Below, piece by piece: positions 35,182-44,323 of a DNA stretch of 64,000 bases (positions within the stretch are counted from its first letter, which is position 1; every line of letters starts with the position of its first letter). A program made the position numbers and the translations under genes. The stretch spans positions 4,278,001-4,342,000 of the forward strand of contig NZ_CP094534.1 of assembly GCF_022811645.1 (NCBI RefSeq), written 5' to 3'. The notes beneath the pieces are model-generated. The model was not told the origin of the DNA, did not search any database, and saw only the letters and a list, made by a program, of their open reading frames with translations. This DNA comes from Hymenobacter monticola (lineage in GTDB: Bacteria > Bacteroidota > Bacteroidia > Cytophagales > Hymenobacteraceae).

Positions 35182-35778
35182 TCAGGCCCTTTGCCCCAGC
35201 AACTTGGCCACGTACTTGCCCACAATGTCAAATTCCAGGTTCACCGTTTCGCCGGCCTGCAGCTGCTGAAAGCTGGTGTGCTCATAGGTGTAGGGAATGA
35301 TGGCCACCGTGAACCCGTCGTCGGTGCTCTCGAAGCAGGTCAGGCTGGTACCGTTCACGCAAATGGAGCCTTTCTCCACGGTGAGCCGGCTGGGCCCGGG
35401 AGCATGCTGAAACCGGAACAGCCAGGAGCCCTGCTGGTCGGTCACGCTGGTGCACGTGGCCGTCGCATCGACGTGGCCCTGCACAATGTGGCCGTCGAAG
35501 CGGCCGTTGGCGGCCAGGCAGCGCTCCAGGTTCACGTGGCGGCCGGGCACCCACTGGCTGAGGTTGGTTACGCGCAGCGTTTCGTCAATTGCCGTAACGA
35601 CGTGGGTACCAGCCGCGGCATCCACCGCTACCACGGTGAGGCACACGCCGTCGTGGGCCACGCTCTGGTCTATTTTCAACTCGGCGGCAAAGGGCGAAGT
35701 CACCGTGAAATGGCGGTTGCTGCCTTCATTTTCCACGGCAACGATGGTGCCGAGGGCTTCTATAATTCCGGTAAACAT
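35182..35778 (-). CDS. ribE: Riboflavin synthase, alpha subunit
   Basis: Riboflavin synthase dismutates two 6,7-dimethyl-8-ribityllumazines to riboflavin. The 198-residue protein has the canonical MFTGIIEALG start and two lumazine-binding barrels. The first contains VAHDGVCLTVV, the second GSICVNGTSLTCFE, and between them lies DGHIVQGHVDATAT. ATG 35778 is fixed by the MFTGIIE motif; a frame to 35826 is spurious. No FMN riboswitch is visible upstream, so its expression is probably not flavin-controlled by that mechanism. Confidence 0.96.
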   Translation of the reverse strand: MFTGIIEALGTIVAVENEGSNRHFTVTSPFAAELKIDQSVAHDGVCLTVVAVDAAAGTHVVTAIDETLRVTNLSQWVPGRHVNLERCLAANGRFDGHIVQGHVDATATCTSVTDQQGSWLFRFQHAPGPSRLTVEKGSICVNGTSLTCFESTDDGFTVAIIPYTYEHTSFQQLQAGETVNLEFDIVGKYVAKLLGQRA

Positions 35779-35867
35779 GCGGGATAATGTGACGGTGTGT
35801 ATGGGCCGGTGGCTAGGCCTGCGCAAAAGCTAGCGCCGACCTCGGCCACCAACCCACTTTATAGGCA

Positions 35868-35901
35868 AAGAACGGCACCCCGCAGCCGAGATGCCGTTCT
35901 T
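35868..35901 (-). terminator. Terminator-like hairpin after the zinc-ribbon gene
   Basis: A 10-bp stem AAGAACGGCA/TGCCGTTCTT (35868-35877 with 35892-35901) with a 14-nt loop lies between the zinc-ribbon gene and ribE. It is 31 bases past the former's stop on the minus strand, with a short TTT in the distal arm. Confidence 0.55.
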
Positions 35902-35931
35902 GCTATGTAAACCAGTTTCCTGGCGGCAGGG

Positions 35932-36246
35932 TTATTTATCGGTCTTTTCGAAAGCGCGCCAGTCCAGCTCGCCGGTTTCTTTGCGGCGCAGGAAGTAGCT
36001 CTGGTCGTCGTCTTTGTTCTTGCCAAAGGTCAGGTCGGCGCGGCACGAGAGGCATTTCACCGAAGTGTACTTGTACTTGCCCTGCGCCACGCGGCTGGTC
36101 AGGTCGAGGTTATCGGAACCGCAGAGGCCGCAGGCGGCCACGTCGGGGAAGCTAAGCCGGTCGTATTCGGCCACGGTTTCATGTAAATTACTGCCTTCCA
36201 CGGTGAAGTGAAACTGGCGGCGCCCAATGCGCTTGGTGGTCATCAT
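35932..36246 (-). CDS. Small zinc-ribbon protein
   Basis: This 104-residue protein contains two cysteine pairs, CGLCGS and CLSC, about 30 residues apart, forming a likely zinc ribbon. The surrounding sequence is hydrophilic with aromatic patches (YFLRRKETGELDWRAFEK at the C-terminus). I do not recognise a family. Nucleic-acid binding is a reasonable guess from the ribbon and basic residues, not a demonstrated role. ATG 36246 or 36243 starts it. The upstream region is AT-rich and may hold the promoter. Confidence 0.7.
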   Translation of the reverse strand: MMTTKRIGRRQFHFTVEGSNLHETVAEYDRLSFPDVAACGLCGSDNLDLTSRVAQGKYKYTSVKCLSCRADLTFGKNKDDDQSYFLRRKETGELDWRAFEKTDK

Positions 36247-36341
36247 CTGCAACATTATCCTGCAATCGAACGGGTGAATTGATGCTTTAAAATTACAAAT
36301 TATAGCCCTCAAAAACAAGTAAATATGCTTGGAAAAGGCAC

Positions 36342-36371
36342 AAAAAAAGCTCCTTGACAGGAGCTTTTTTT
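36342..36371 (-). terminator. Strong terminator after the subtilisin-like gene
   Basis: A perfect 13-bp stem (AAAAAAAGCTCCT, 36342-36354, with 36359-36371) has a 4-nt TGAC loop and A/T tracts on each side. It lies 17 bases past the protease stop on the minus strand. Confidence 0.9.
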
Positions 36372-36388
36372 GCAGGCTGCTGATGCAC

Positions 36389-38080
36389 CTATTGCTGCAC
36401 AAATTTCACTGTTTGGCGGGCGGTTCCGGCGCTCACTTCGCAGGTGTAAGCGCCCTTGGCCAGCCGGGGCGTGCGCAGCGGCAGCTCACGGCCGCTGGCG
36501 GCCGGCAGCTGCTGTTGCAGCACCACTGCCCCGCGGGCATCCACCACCCGCACCCGCAGCGGCTGGCCCCGCAGCGCAGCGGGCAGCACCAGCGTCAGGG
36601 GCCCGTCGCCGCTGGGGTTGGGGTAAAGCCCGAGGGATTCGGCCGGCGCGGCGCTGGCTTTGGCGGCCAGGGGCGCGGTGGGGTGCAGCACATTGTAGGC
36701 CGTCACAAAATTCGGAATGCCGTAGCCGAGGGAGTTGTCCGGATTGTTGGCCTGCGAGGCGGTGCTGCGCAGGGCTGCGATGACCTGCTGGGCGGTTAGC
36801 GTGGGGTTGGCCTGCCAGAAACCGGCCGCCATGCCCGCCATAATCGGACAGGCAAAGGAAGTGCCGTTGCCCCGGAAGGCAGCGCCGTTGGGGGCCAGTA
36901 CGGCCGCCGCCAAGCCCATGACCGCCAACGTGGGCTTGATTCGCCCGTCAGCCGTTGGGCCGTAGGAGCTGAAATATGCCCGGTTGCCCAACGAGTCGAC
37001 GGCCCCCACCGACATGATGGAGTCGGCATCGGCCGGGGCTGAGATGTAGTGCCAGGGGTCGTCGCCTTCGTTGCCGGCGGCGCTCACCACCAGCATGCCC
37101 ACGCGCGCGGCCATGGTGGCCGCCCGCGTGCTGATGGCCGTGCGCCCATTCATATCGGCGTAGGTGTAGGAACGCGACGGCGCATCGAACGTGGTGTAGC
37201 CCAACGAGGAGCTGATAACGTCGACGCCGGCCGAGTCGGCGTACTCAGCGGCGGCCAGCCAGTTGGCTTCTTCCACCGGGTGTTCCGAATAGATGTCTTC
37301 GGTGATGCACAGGTGAAAAGTGGCCTTGGGGGCCGTACCAACGTAAAAGCCCGACTGGTTGGCGGCGATGGCCGACATACAGTTGGTGCCGTGGCTGCTG
37401 CGCTGGTACACACCGGTGCCCCCGTCCACGAAGTTGCGCGTTCCGGCCAGGCGGTTTTCCAGGTACACAGGTTGGATGGCCGGAATCTGGTCGACGCCGG
37501 GGAAGCCCGCGTCGAACACGGCAATGTGCATGCCGTCGCCGCGGAAGCCGGCATCGTGCATGGCCGTGACCCCGATTTGCTGAGCCTGGCGGTAGGCCGG
37601 GCCGTACTGGGCGCGGGTGGCCTGCGTGCGGCTCGCCGGGGCCGGCACCTGCACCGATGGCGTGCTAGGCGTCGGCGCCTGGTAAAACCGGTTGAGGGTG
37701 GTGGCGCTGCGCACAATGGGCAGCGCGGCAATGCGGCCCAGCGTGGCCGAATCGCAGGATACCAGCACGGCGTTGAACCAGCGCGAGGTGTACACCACCT
37801 GCGGACTGCCGCTCACGCTGCGGATTTGGGCTACGTAAGCGGGATTAACCGGAAGGTCGCGCGGGAGCACCGCAATGCCCTGGCGCGTGCGCCGGGCCAC
37901 CGCCCGCGCCGACAAAAAAGCCTGCGGCTGCGCCACCGAAAACGGCGTGCCGGTTTTGTCGCGCAAGTACACCAGGTGCCGACGCACCCCGCCTTGCGCC
38001 TGCGCGGCCGGCGCCGCCAGCCCGGTCAAGCCCGCAGCCAGCATCCCCAGCCACAACCATTTAAGCATCGAAGTCACCAT
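36389..38080 (-). CDS. Subtilisin-like (S8) protease with T9SS sorting domain
   Basis: This 563-residue secreted serine protease has a signal peptide (residues 1-29, ending AAQAQ) and an N-terminal propeptide-like region. The S8 catalytic domain has Asp190 (IAVFDAGF), His230 (SSHGTNC) and Ser408 (NGTSFACP). The C-terminal domain starts LGLYPNPSGDG and ends GAYTCEVSAGTARQTVKFV, a type A T9SS signal, so it is exported through the type IX system. ATG 38080 or 38068 could start it. It lies 43 bases after a lipoprotein gene, likely in one transcript with it. Confidence 0.92.
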   Translation of the reverse strand: MVTSMLKWLWLGMLAAGLTGLAAPAAQAQGGVRRHLVYLRDKTGTPFSVAQPQAFLSARAVARRTRQGIAVLPRDLPVNPAYVAQIRSVSGSPQVVYTSRWFNAVLVSCDSATLGRIAALPIVRSATTLNRFYQAPTPSTPSVQVPAPASRTQATRAQYGPAYRQAQQIGVTAMHDAGFRGDGMHIAVFDAGFPGVDQIPAIQPVYLENRLAGTRNFVDGGTGVYQRSSHGTNCMSAIAANQSGFYVGTAPKATFHLCITEDIYSEHPVEEANWLAAAEYADSAGVDVISSSLGYTTFDAPSRSYTYADMNGRTAISTRAATMAARVGMLVVSAAGNEGDDPWHYISAPADADSIMSVGAVDSLGNRAYFSSYGPTADGRIKPTLAVMGLAAAVLAPNGAAFRGNGTSFACPIMAGMAAGFWQANPTLTAQQVIAALRSTASQANNPDNSLGYGIPNFVTAYNVLHPTAPLAAKASAAPAESLGLYPNPSGDGPLTLVLPAALRGQPLRVRVVDARGAVVLQQQLPAASGRELPLRTPRLAKGAYTCEVSAGTARQTVKFVQQ

Positions 38081-38123
38081 GAGAAATTAAACAGTCCGGT
38101 AAACCCTGAACGGTAGCTGCCGC

Positions 38124-38948
38124 TTACTGCAAGTGGTAGTCAATCAGCGTTTCGCGCCGGGAAGTGGCACTGAAAAAATTGCCGGCCGAGTAGGAAACGC
38201 CGCTGCTGCTGTTGATGTAGAAATTAGCAAAGAAAAACCGACGCCGCAGCACCGGGCCCACGCCTTTGGCAAACACCTGTTGGTAGCCCACGCGCTTGAG
38301 GGCGCTGTTTTCGGTGGCCGTGCCGGTGTTGTTCACGGTCACCGTCGTTTCGTAGGGTTTGGCCGCTAGGCCGGAGGTGCCGCCGCCCGTGGTAAAGGCC
38401 TGCCCCACGCGGCTGTATTGCCGCGTTTCGGCTACGATGGTATCGTTGGAGCTGTTGTTGAAAGCGTTCAGGTTCCAGGACCGGCCTTGCCGCACCGGGA
38501 AGATGAGCTCCGCGGTTTTGGCGTTGTTGCGGTTCAGGGCCACGAAGTTGGCGTTGGCCGTGAGCACAAACACGCTGTCGTCGCGGAAAGAGGTGGTCGT
38601 CGGGCCCATTTTGGAGCGTACAAGCCGGTAGGCCTGCTGCCCGCTGGCATCGGTGAACACCTCGGTAATGGTTTCCTTAAACTGATAGTTGCTGACCGTG
38701 AGCACGCTGGGCCGGGAAATCGTCTGGCCCGACGCCTGGGCCTCGGTCCAGGTGCTGTCGGCCACGGCGTAGGTCCAGGAGTTGCCCACAGCAATGGGGT
38801 AATAGCCCGTGCCCGTGTCGGGAATGGCTTCCGATTCGTTTTTGCAGCCCGCCACGCCCGTTGTCAGGGCTAGAGCGAGGGCAGCAAAGGACAGGGCCCG
38901 TCGACGAACGGATAGCCCATCAAGCGCGCGTAGGAAAGGTGCCGACAT
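38124..38948 (-). CDS. Hypothetical lipoprotein
   Basis: This 274-residue protein has a basic start, a hydrophobic core and a lipobox (TTGVAGC), so it is lipid-anchored. The mature part is beta-rich and opens YYPIAVGNSWTYAVADSTW. That phrase recurs in uncharacterised Bacteroidota lipoproteins. No catalytic motif is seen. It lies between mnmA (33 bases upstream) and the subtilisin-like gene (43 bases downstream), all on the minus strand. A partner or envelope role is possible but unsupported. Confidence 0.7.
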   Translation of the reverse strand: MSAPFLRALDGLSVRRRALSFAALALALTTGVAGCKNESEAIPDTGTGYYPIAVGNSWTYAVADSTWTEAQASGQTISRPSVLTVSNYQFKETITEVFTDASGQQAYRLVRSKMGPTTTSFRDDSVFVLTANANFVALNRNNAKTAELIFPVRQGRSWNLNAFNNSSNDTIVAETRQYSRVGQAFTTGGGTSGLAAKPYETTVTVNNTGTATENSALKRVGYQQVFAKGVGPVLRRRFFFANFYINSSSGVSYSAGNFFSATSRRETLIDYHLQ

Positions 38949-38981
38949 AAGTGGAGAGTTGAAAAAAGGAAATAACGCAGC

Positions 38982-40133
<1,152 letters not shown>

Positions 40134-40181
40134 ATTGGTGGTGCAATTCACCCGGAGCTTGAATGGTTCCGGCCGGCTCCG

Positions 40182-40189
40182 CAAAGGTA
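40182..40189 (-). promoter_or_regulatory. -7 box for mnmA
   Basis: TACCTTTG on the minus strand matches TAnnTTTG and lies about 49 bases before the mnmA ATG. No -33 TTTG at 19-base spacing is present. Confidence 0.55.
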
Positions 40190-40217
40190 CGGCAAGGGCC
40201 GGGCCCAGCCGCCGGCG

Positions 40218-41861
40218 CTATTCCACCACCAGCCGCCGGCCGCCGGCCACGCCCGCCAGCGCCACCCAATAGGTGCCCGCAGCCGTCGGCACCGCTAATT
40301 GCTGGCGGAGGCTGCCCAACAACTGCCGGCTGACCACCTGGCCCAAGGCATTAAAAACCTGCACCTCCTGCCGCAGCAAGTGCGCATCGTCAAGCTGCAG
40401 GGTTACTTGGCCCCGCGCCGGGTTTGGATACAGGTGAAACCCGGCCGCCGCATTGCCGGCGCGGGTTGCCGTCACAACGGAGGCGAGGGCGCGCGGGGCA
40501 TTGATGCGCCCGTAGCCGTAGTACGGGTCCCAGCCCACGGCGTCTTCTACGGGGTTGCCCACCCGGTCGTCGGCGGTGTTTTGAATGATGGCCTTCACCT
40601 GCGCCGGCGTGAGGCCGGGCCGCAACGTGAGCATCAGCGAAGCGAGGCCCACCACCTGCGGCGTGGCCTGCGACGTACCGCCCCAGTAAACGCCGTAGTT
40701 GGTGTTGGACGCATAATCGAGGCCGTAGATGTAGTTGCCGGGCGCTACCACCGAGATGTGCGGCCCGAAATTGCTGCCGCTCGTGGCCGACCACGAAAAC
40801 GGGTTGGCGCGGGTATCGTTGGGATTGGTGGCCCCCACGCTTATCACGCCCGTCATGCCGGCCGGGTAGTTCACCACGCCGTTGTTGTTGTTCATCATGC
40901 AAGCCACCACCACCACGCCGCGCTGGTTGGCGTAGGTAATGGCATCTTGCATGGCCTGGGACGTGCTGGTGCCGCCGAGCGACATATTGATGACGCGCGC
41001 CCCGTTGTCGACGGCGTAGTAGATGCCGCTCGTCCACCAGGAGTAAAAACCGGTGTTCTGAGCCGTGAGCCCCTTGCACACCATCAGCTTGCAGGCCCAG
41101 TTCACCCCGGCGTAGCCGATGCCGTTGTTGCCATTGGCCCCGATGATGCCGGCTACGTTGGTGCCGTGGCCCATGTCGTCGGCGGGGTTGTTGGTGTTCG
41201 AAACGAAATTCCAGCCCCGCACATCGTCCACGAAGCCATTGTTGTCGTCGTCGATGCCGTTCCCCGCAATTTCGCGGCGGTTGCGCCAAATGCGCCCGGC
41301 AAACTCGGGGTGGTCGAGCTTGATGCCGCTGTCGATGATGGCCACCGTCACCGACGAATCGCCCTGGCTGATGCTCCAGGCGTCTTCCATCTTAATATCG
41401 GCCCCGGCCCGGGCCGGCGACAGCGAAAACGTGCCGTTGTTTTTCAGGTACCACTGCCGGCTGTAGAGCGCATCATTAGGCGTCACCGACTGTACGCCCC
41501 CGCCCTGCCCCTCGGCGTCGAGCTCAACGTAGCGGAAGAGCCCGGTTTGCTGATAATCAAGCAGGGCCTGACGGGCATCGGTGCCCGCGGGCAGCGCAAT
41601 GAGGTACATGGCCGGGGCCGTGGAGGCGTTTTTGCCCGGGTTGAGGGCTTGCACCTGCTCGGCCTTGTGGTTCCGGTTCACCGCCTCAAAAAGCTGCGCG
41701 GCCGGCCCGGCCGCGCTTTTCTGCAATAGCTCAGTGCGCAGGTTGTCCTGCAGGCGCACAATCAGCCGGGTTTGGGTGGCGGGCTGGGCCGTGGCAGCCG
41801 GTTGGGCGTTGGTCAGGAAAGAGGCCGTCAGCAACGGCAGCAACGGTAGGAGTTTTTTCAT
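40218..41861 (-). CDS. Subtilisin-like (S8) protease with T9SS sorting domain
   Basis: This 547-residue secreted protease has a signal peptide (residues 1-19) and an inhibitor-like propeptide (about 31-125). The catalytic domain has Asp177 (IIDSGIKLDHP), His232 (MGHGTNVAG) and Ser398 (GGTSQATP). FHLYPNPARGQ opens a C-terminal T9SS sorting domain. The two serine proteases in this region are not close copies; this one resembles the thermitase/fervidolysin branch with a conserved calcium-type loop NGIDDDNNGFVDD. Substrate is unknown. ATG 41861 is the only good start. Confidence 0.93.
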   Translation of the reverse strand: MKKLLPLLPLLTASFLTNAQPAATAQPATQTRLIVRLQDNLRTELLQKSAAGPAAQLFEAVNRNHKAEQVQALNPGKNASTAPAMYLIALPAGTDARQALLDYQQTGLFRYVELDAEGQGGGVQSVTPNDALYSRQWYLKNNGTFSLSPARAGADIKMEDAWSISQGDSSVTVAIIDSGIKLDHPEFAGRIWRNRREIAGNGIDDDNNGFVDDVRGWNFVSNTNNPADDMGHGTNVAGIIGANGNNGIGYAGVNWACKLMVCKGLTAQNTGFYSWWTSGIYYAVDNGARVINMSLGGTSTSQAMQDAITYANQRGVVVVACMMNNNNGVVNYPAGMTGVISVGATNPNDTRANPFSWSATSGSNFGPHISVVAPGNYIYGLDYASNTNYGVYWGGTSQATPQVVGLASLMLTLRPGLTPAQVKAIIQNTADDRVGNPVEDAVGWDPYYGYGRINAPRALASVVTATRAGNAAAGFHLYPNPARGQVTLQLDDAHLLRQEVQVFNALGQVVSRQLLGSLRQQLAVPTAAGTYWVALAGVAGGRRLVVE

Positions 41862-41948
41862 CGGAACTGGCAGGAAGGTAAAGGTTTTCTGCCCGGAAGA
41901 TAGACACGATTCATTGCCTGCCCACGCTAAACCGGCTAGCCAGACCTG

Positions 41949-43370
41949 CTATTTCCCCCGCCCTTCCACAATAATCTTGAGCGTGTAGAGCAGCACCCGG
42001 AAGTCCATGGCCAGGCTCATGTTCTCGATGTAGAGAATGTCGAATTTGAGACGTTCCACCATCTGGGTCACGGTTTCGGCGTAGCCGTACTTCACCTGGC
42101 CCAGCGAGGTGAGGCCGGGGCGGACGCGGTGCAGGTGGCGGTAGTGAGGCGCGATTTTGACAATCTGGTCGATGAAAAACTGGCGCTCGGGGCGCGGCCC
42201 CACAATGCTCATGTCGCCCTTGAGCACGTTCCAGAACTGGGGCAACTCGTCAAGGCGCACCTTGCGCATGAAGCGGCCCCACTTAGTGATGCGCGGGTCG
42301 TGGTCGGAACTCAGGGCCGGGCCCATCTTTTCCGCGTCCACGAACATGGAGCGGAACTTGATGATGCGGAACGGCTGGCCGTTGCGTCCAATCCGTTCCT
42401 GCCGGTAGAACACGGGCCCGGGCGACGAAAGCTTCACCATGATGGCCGTGAAAGCATACACCCAGCAGGCCAGTACCAGAAACAGCGACGAGCCCACCAC
42501 GTCGATGATGCGCTTGAGGATGACCTGCCACACGGGCAGCAGGTCCTGCTTGATTTCGATGAGCGGTGTACCGAATAAGTGGCTGACTTTCACCGAACCC
42601 AGCAGCATCTGGTATAAGTCGGGCAGGATGCTGACCCGGGCCGGCGTGCCGTCGAGCAAGGTCAGGATATCCTGGATAAGCCGGTGCTCGCTTGGTTCGA
42701 TGGCGATGACGATTTGTTCGATTTTGAGGGCGCGCACCAGCGCCGGTAGCCGCTGGTAGGAGCCGCGGGCGGGCAGCTCGGCGGCCAGCGCTGGGTCCAC
42801 GGTGTCGCCGACGGGCGCGAAGCCCACCAGGCGCAGCCCGAGGTGCTTGCCGGTGCGCGCCAGCTCGTGAAAGGTACTTAGCGCCAATGCGTTGGACCCC
42901 ACCAGCAGCGTGGGAAAAGAAATGTTGCCCCGCCGCACCAAGCGCTGCACGCTGCTCACGGCCAGGGTGCGCAAAAAGCCCGTGATGAAAAAATGCAGCA
43001 GGTAGTAGGCCGAAAACGTCTTGTAGTAGGCCTTGTAGTTCATCACCCCCTCGTCGTCGAGCAGCAGGGTGAAGAAAATGACCACGGCCCCGAGAAGCGA
43101 CACGCGGGCCAGCCGAATGATTTCGCCCAGGCGCGACTTGCGGTAGATGTCCCGGTATTCGCCCACCAGCGCGTAGAGGAAGGTCCAGAACACGGCGATG
43201 AATACGGCCGAGCCCGTGAGGTCGAACAAGGCCCCTTCGGTGAAGCGGTAGCCGGTCAGCTCGTTGAGCAAGTACTTGCGTACGAGGTAGAAACACATCC
43301 AGGCCAGAAGCGCCGCCCCAAAGTCGGCGGCCACGAGCTTGACATACTGAAAGCGGCGAATGAGCTGCAA
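41949..43370 (-). CDS. Polyprenyl-phosphate sugar-1-phosphate transferase
   Basis: This enzyme starts exopolysaccharide repeat-unit synthesis by moving a sugar-1-phosphate onto undecaprenyl phosphate (WcaJ/WbaP type). The protein has four N-terminal membrane helices, a Rossmann-like CoA-binding/epimerase-like domain (LLVGSNALAL) and a further membrane helix. The C-terminal catalytic core contains KRIIDVVGS, SPGPVFYRQERIGRNG, KFRSM, RLDELPQFWNVLKGDMSIVGPRP and LTSLGQVKYG. TTG 43370 (473 residues) is preferred because a -7 box at 43423-43430 lies inside any longer frame (to 43457). The sugar is probably glucose or galactose, not determinable here. Confidence 0.9.
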   Translation of the reverse strand: MQLIRRFQYVKLVAADFGAALLAWMCFYLVRKYLLNELTGYRFTEGALFDLTGSAVFIAVFWTFLYALVGEYRDIYRKSRLGEIIRLARVSLLGAVVIFFTLLLDDEGVMNYKAYYKTFSAYYLLHFFITGFLRTLAVSSVQRLVRRGNISFPTLLVGSNALALSTFHELARTGKHLGLRLVGFAPVGDTVDPALAAELPARGSYQRLPALVRALKIEQIVIAIEPSEHRLIQDILTLLDGTPARVSILPDLYQMLLGSVKVSHLFGTPLIEIKQDLLPVWQVILKRIIDVVGSSLFLVLACWVYAFTAIMVKLSSPGPVFYRQERIGRNGQPFRIIKFRSMFVDAEKMGPALSSDHDPRITKWGRFMRKVRLDELPQFWNVLKGDMSIVGPRPERQFFIDQIVKIAPHYRHLHRVRPGLTSLGQVKYGYAETVTQMVERLKFDILYIENMSLAMDFRVLLYTLKIIVEGRGK

Positions 43371-43422
43371 AACGGTTACGGAAGGTGTATTTTCGCGGCC
43401 AGAAGACAAAAACCGCGCCGGA

Positions 43423-43430
43423 CAAAGGTA
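43423..43430 (-). promoter_or_regulatory. -7 box for the sugar transferase gene
   Basis: TACCTTTG on the minus strand matches TAnnTTTG and lies about 52 bases before the chosen TTG start. Its position argues against the longer reading frame. Confidence 0.5.
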
Positions 43431-43526
43431 GGACGCGCACGGGCTTGCCCACAGCAACGGGCAAGCTCAGCGGCGGCGCGGCGGCCCGCCCGGCTTAATT
43501 TCGGCTTTCATTTTTTCGATTTCGCC

Positions 43527-44189
43527 ATTTCACCGCTTCAGGATTCTTACCGGCACCAGGGCCAGCGGCGCGCATTGGCCCGCGAGCTGCGCCAGCGCGG
43601 CATTCACGACGAGCGGGTGCTAGCCGCGCTGCAGGCGGTGCCGCGCCACTTATTTTTTGAGCCTGCGTTCCAGGACCACGCCTACCAGGACAAGGCCTTT
43701 CCCATTGGCGAGGGCCAGACCATTTCGCAGCCCTACACGGTAGCGTTTCAAACCCAGCTGCTGAACGTGCAGCCCACCGACCGGGTGCTGGAAGTGGGCA
43801 CCGGCTCGGGCTACCAATGCGCGGTGCTGCTGCAGCTCACGCCCCACGTCGACAGCATCGAGTTTAACGAGGTGCTGTATGCGCGCACCCGGCAGCGGCT
43901 GGCGGCGCTGGGGGCCAGCGGGGCCGCGCTGCACTGCGGCGACGGCTCGGTGGGCCTGCCCGCGCAGGCGCCGTTCGATGGCATTTTGGTGACGGCCGGG
44001 GCGCCGGGGCTGCCGCCGGCGTTGCTGCGGCAGCTGCGCGTGGGCGGCCGGCTGGTGATACCGGTGGGCAACAGCCAATCGCAGCGCATGGTGCGCGTGA
44101 CCCGCGAAGGCCCCGAGGCGTTCGTGCGCGAAGAATTCGAGGAATTTAGGTTTGTGCCCCTGCTGGGCGCCAGCGGCTGGCGCTCCTAA
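43527..44189 (+). CDS. pcm: Protein-L-isoaspartate O-methyltransferase
   Basis: Pcm methylates isoaspartyl residues to start their repair. The roughly 220-residue protein matches the family from DSYRHQGQRRAL onward, with PRHLFFEPAFQDHAYQDKAFPIGEGQT (split here across motif pre-I), the AdoMet loop LEVGTGSGYQC and the C-terminal RLVIPVG. No ATG, GTG or TTG lies at the expected N-terminus. The best candidate is an ATT at 43527 (ISPLQDSYR). The open frame continues to 42993, but that part overlaps the opposite sugar transferase and has no family similarity. A TAATTTCG box at 43495-43502 resembles a promoter. Confidence 0.85.
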   Translation: MSPLQDSYRHQGQRRALARELRQRGIHDERVLAALQAVPRHLFFEPAFQDHAYQDKAFPIGEGQTISQPYTVAFQTQLLNVQPTDRVLEVGTGSGYQCAVLLQLTPHVDSIEFNEVLYARTRQRLAALGASGAALHCGDGSVGLPAQAPFDGILVTAGAPGLPPALLRQLRVGGRLVIPVGNSQSQRMVRVTREGPEAFVREEFEEFRFVPLLGASGWRS

Positions 44190-44323
44190 AGGCCGCGCTT
44201 CATCATTTAGCCATTTGCGGGGCGTATCTTGCTCACGGATTGCAACGCCGACGGACTACTGCTCCACCCCCCTGGCCCCGCCGCGCTGCTTCTGCCCTTT
44301 TCTTTTTTCTCTTTTCAGAATCT

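Noticed and set aside
42993..43526. 178-codon extension upstream of pcm
   Set aside because: It lies antisense to the sugar transferase gene and has no pcm similarity.
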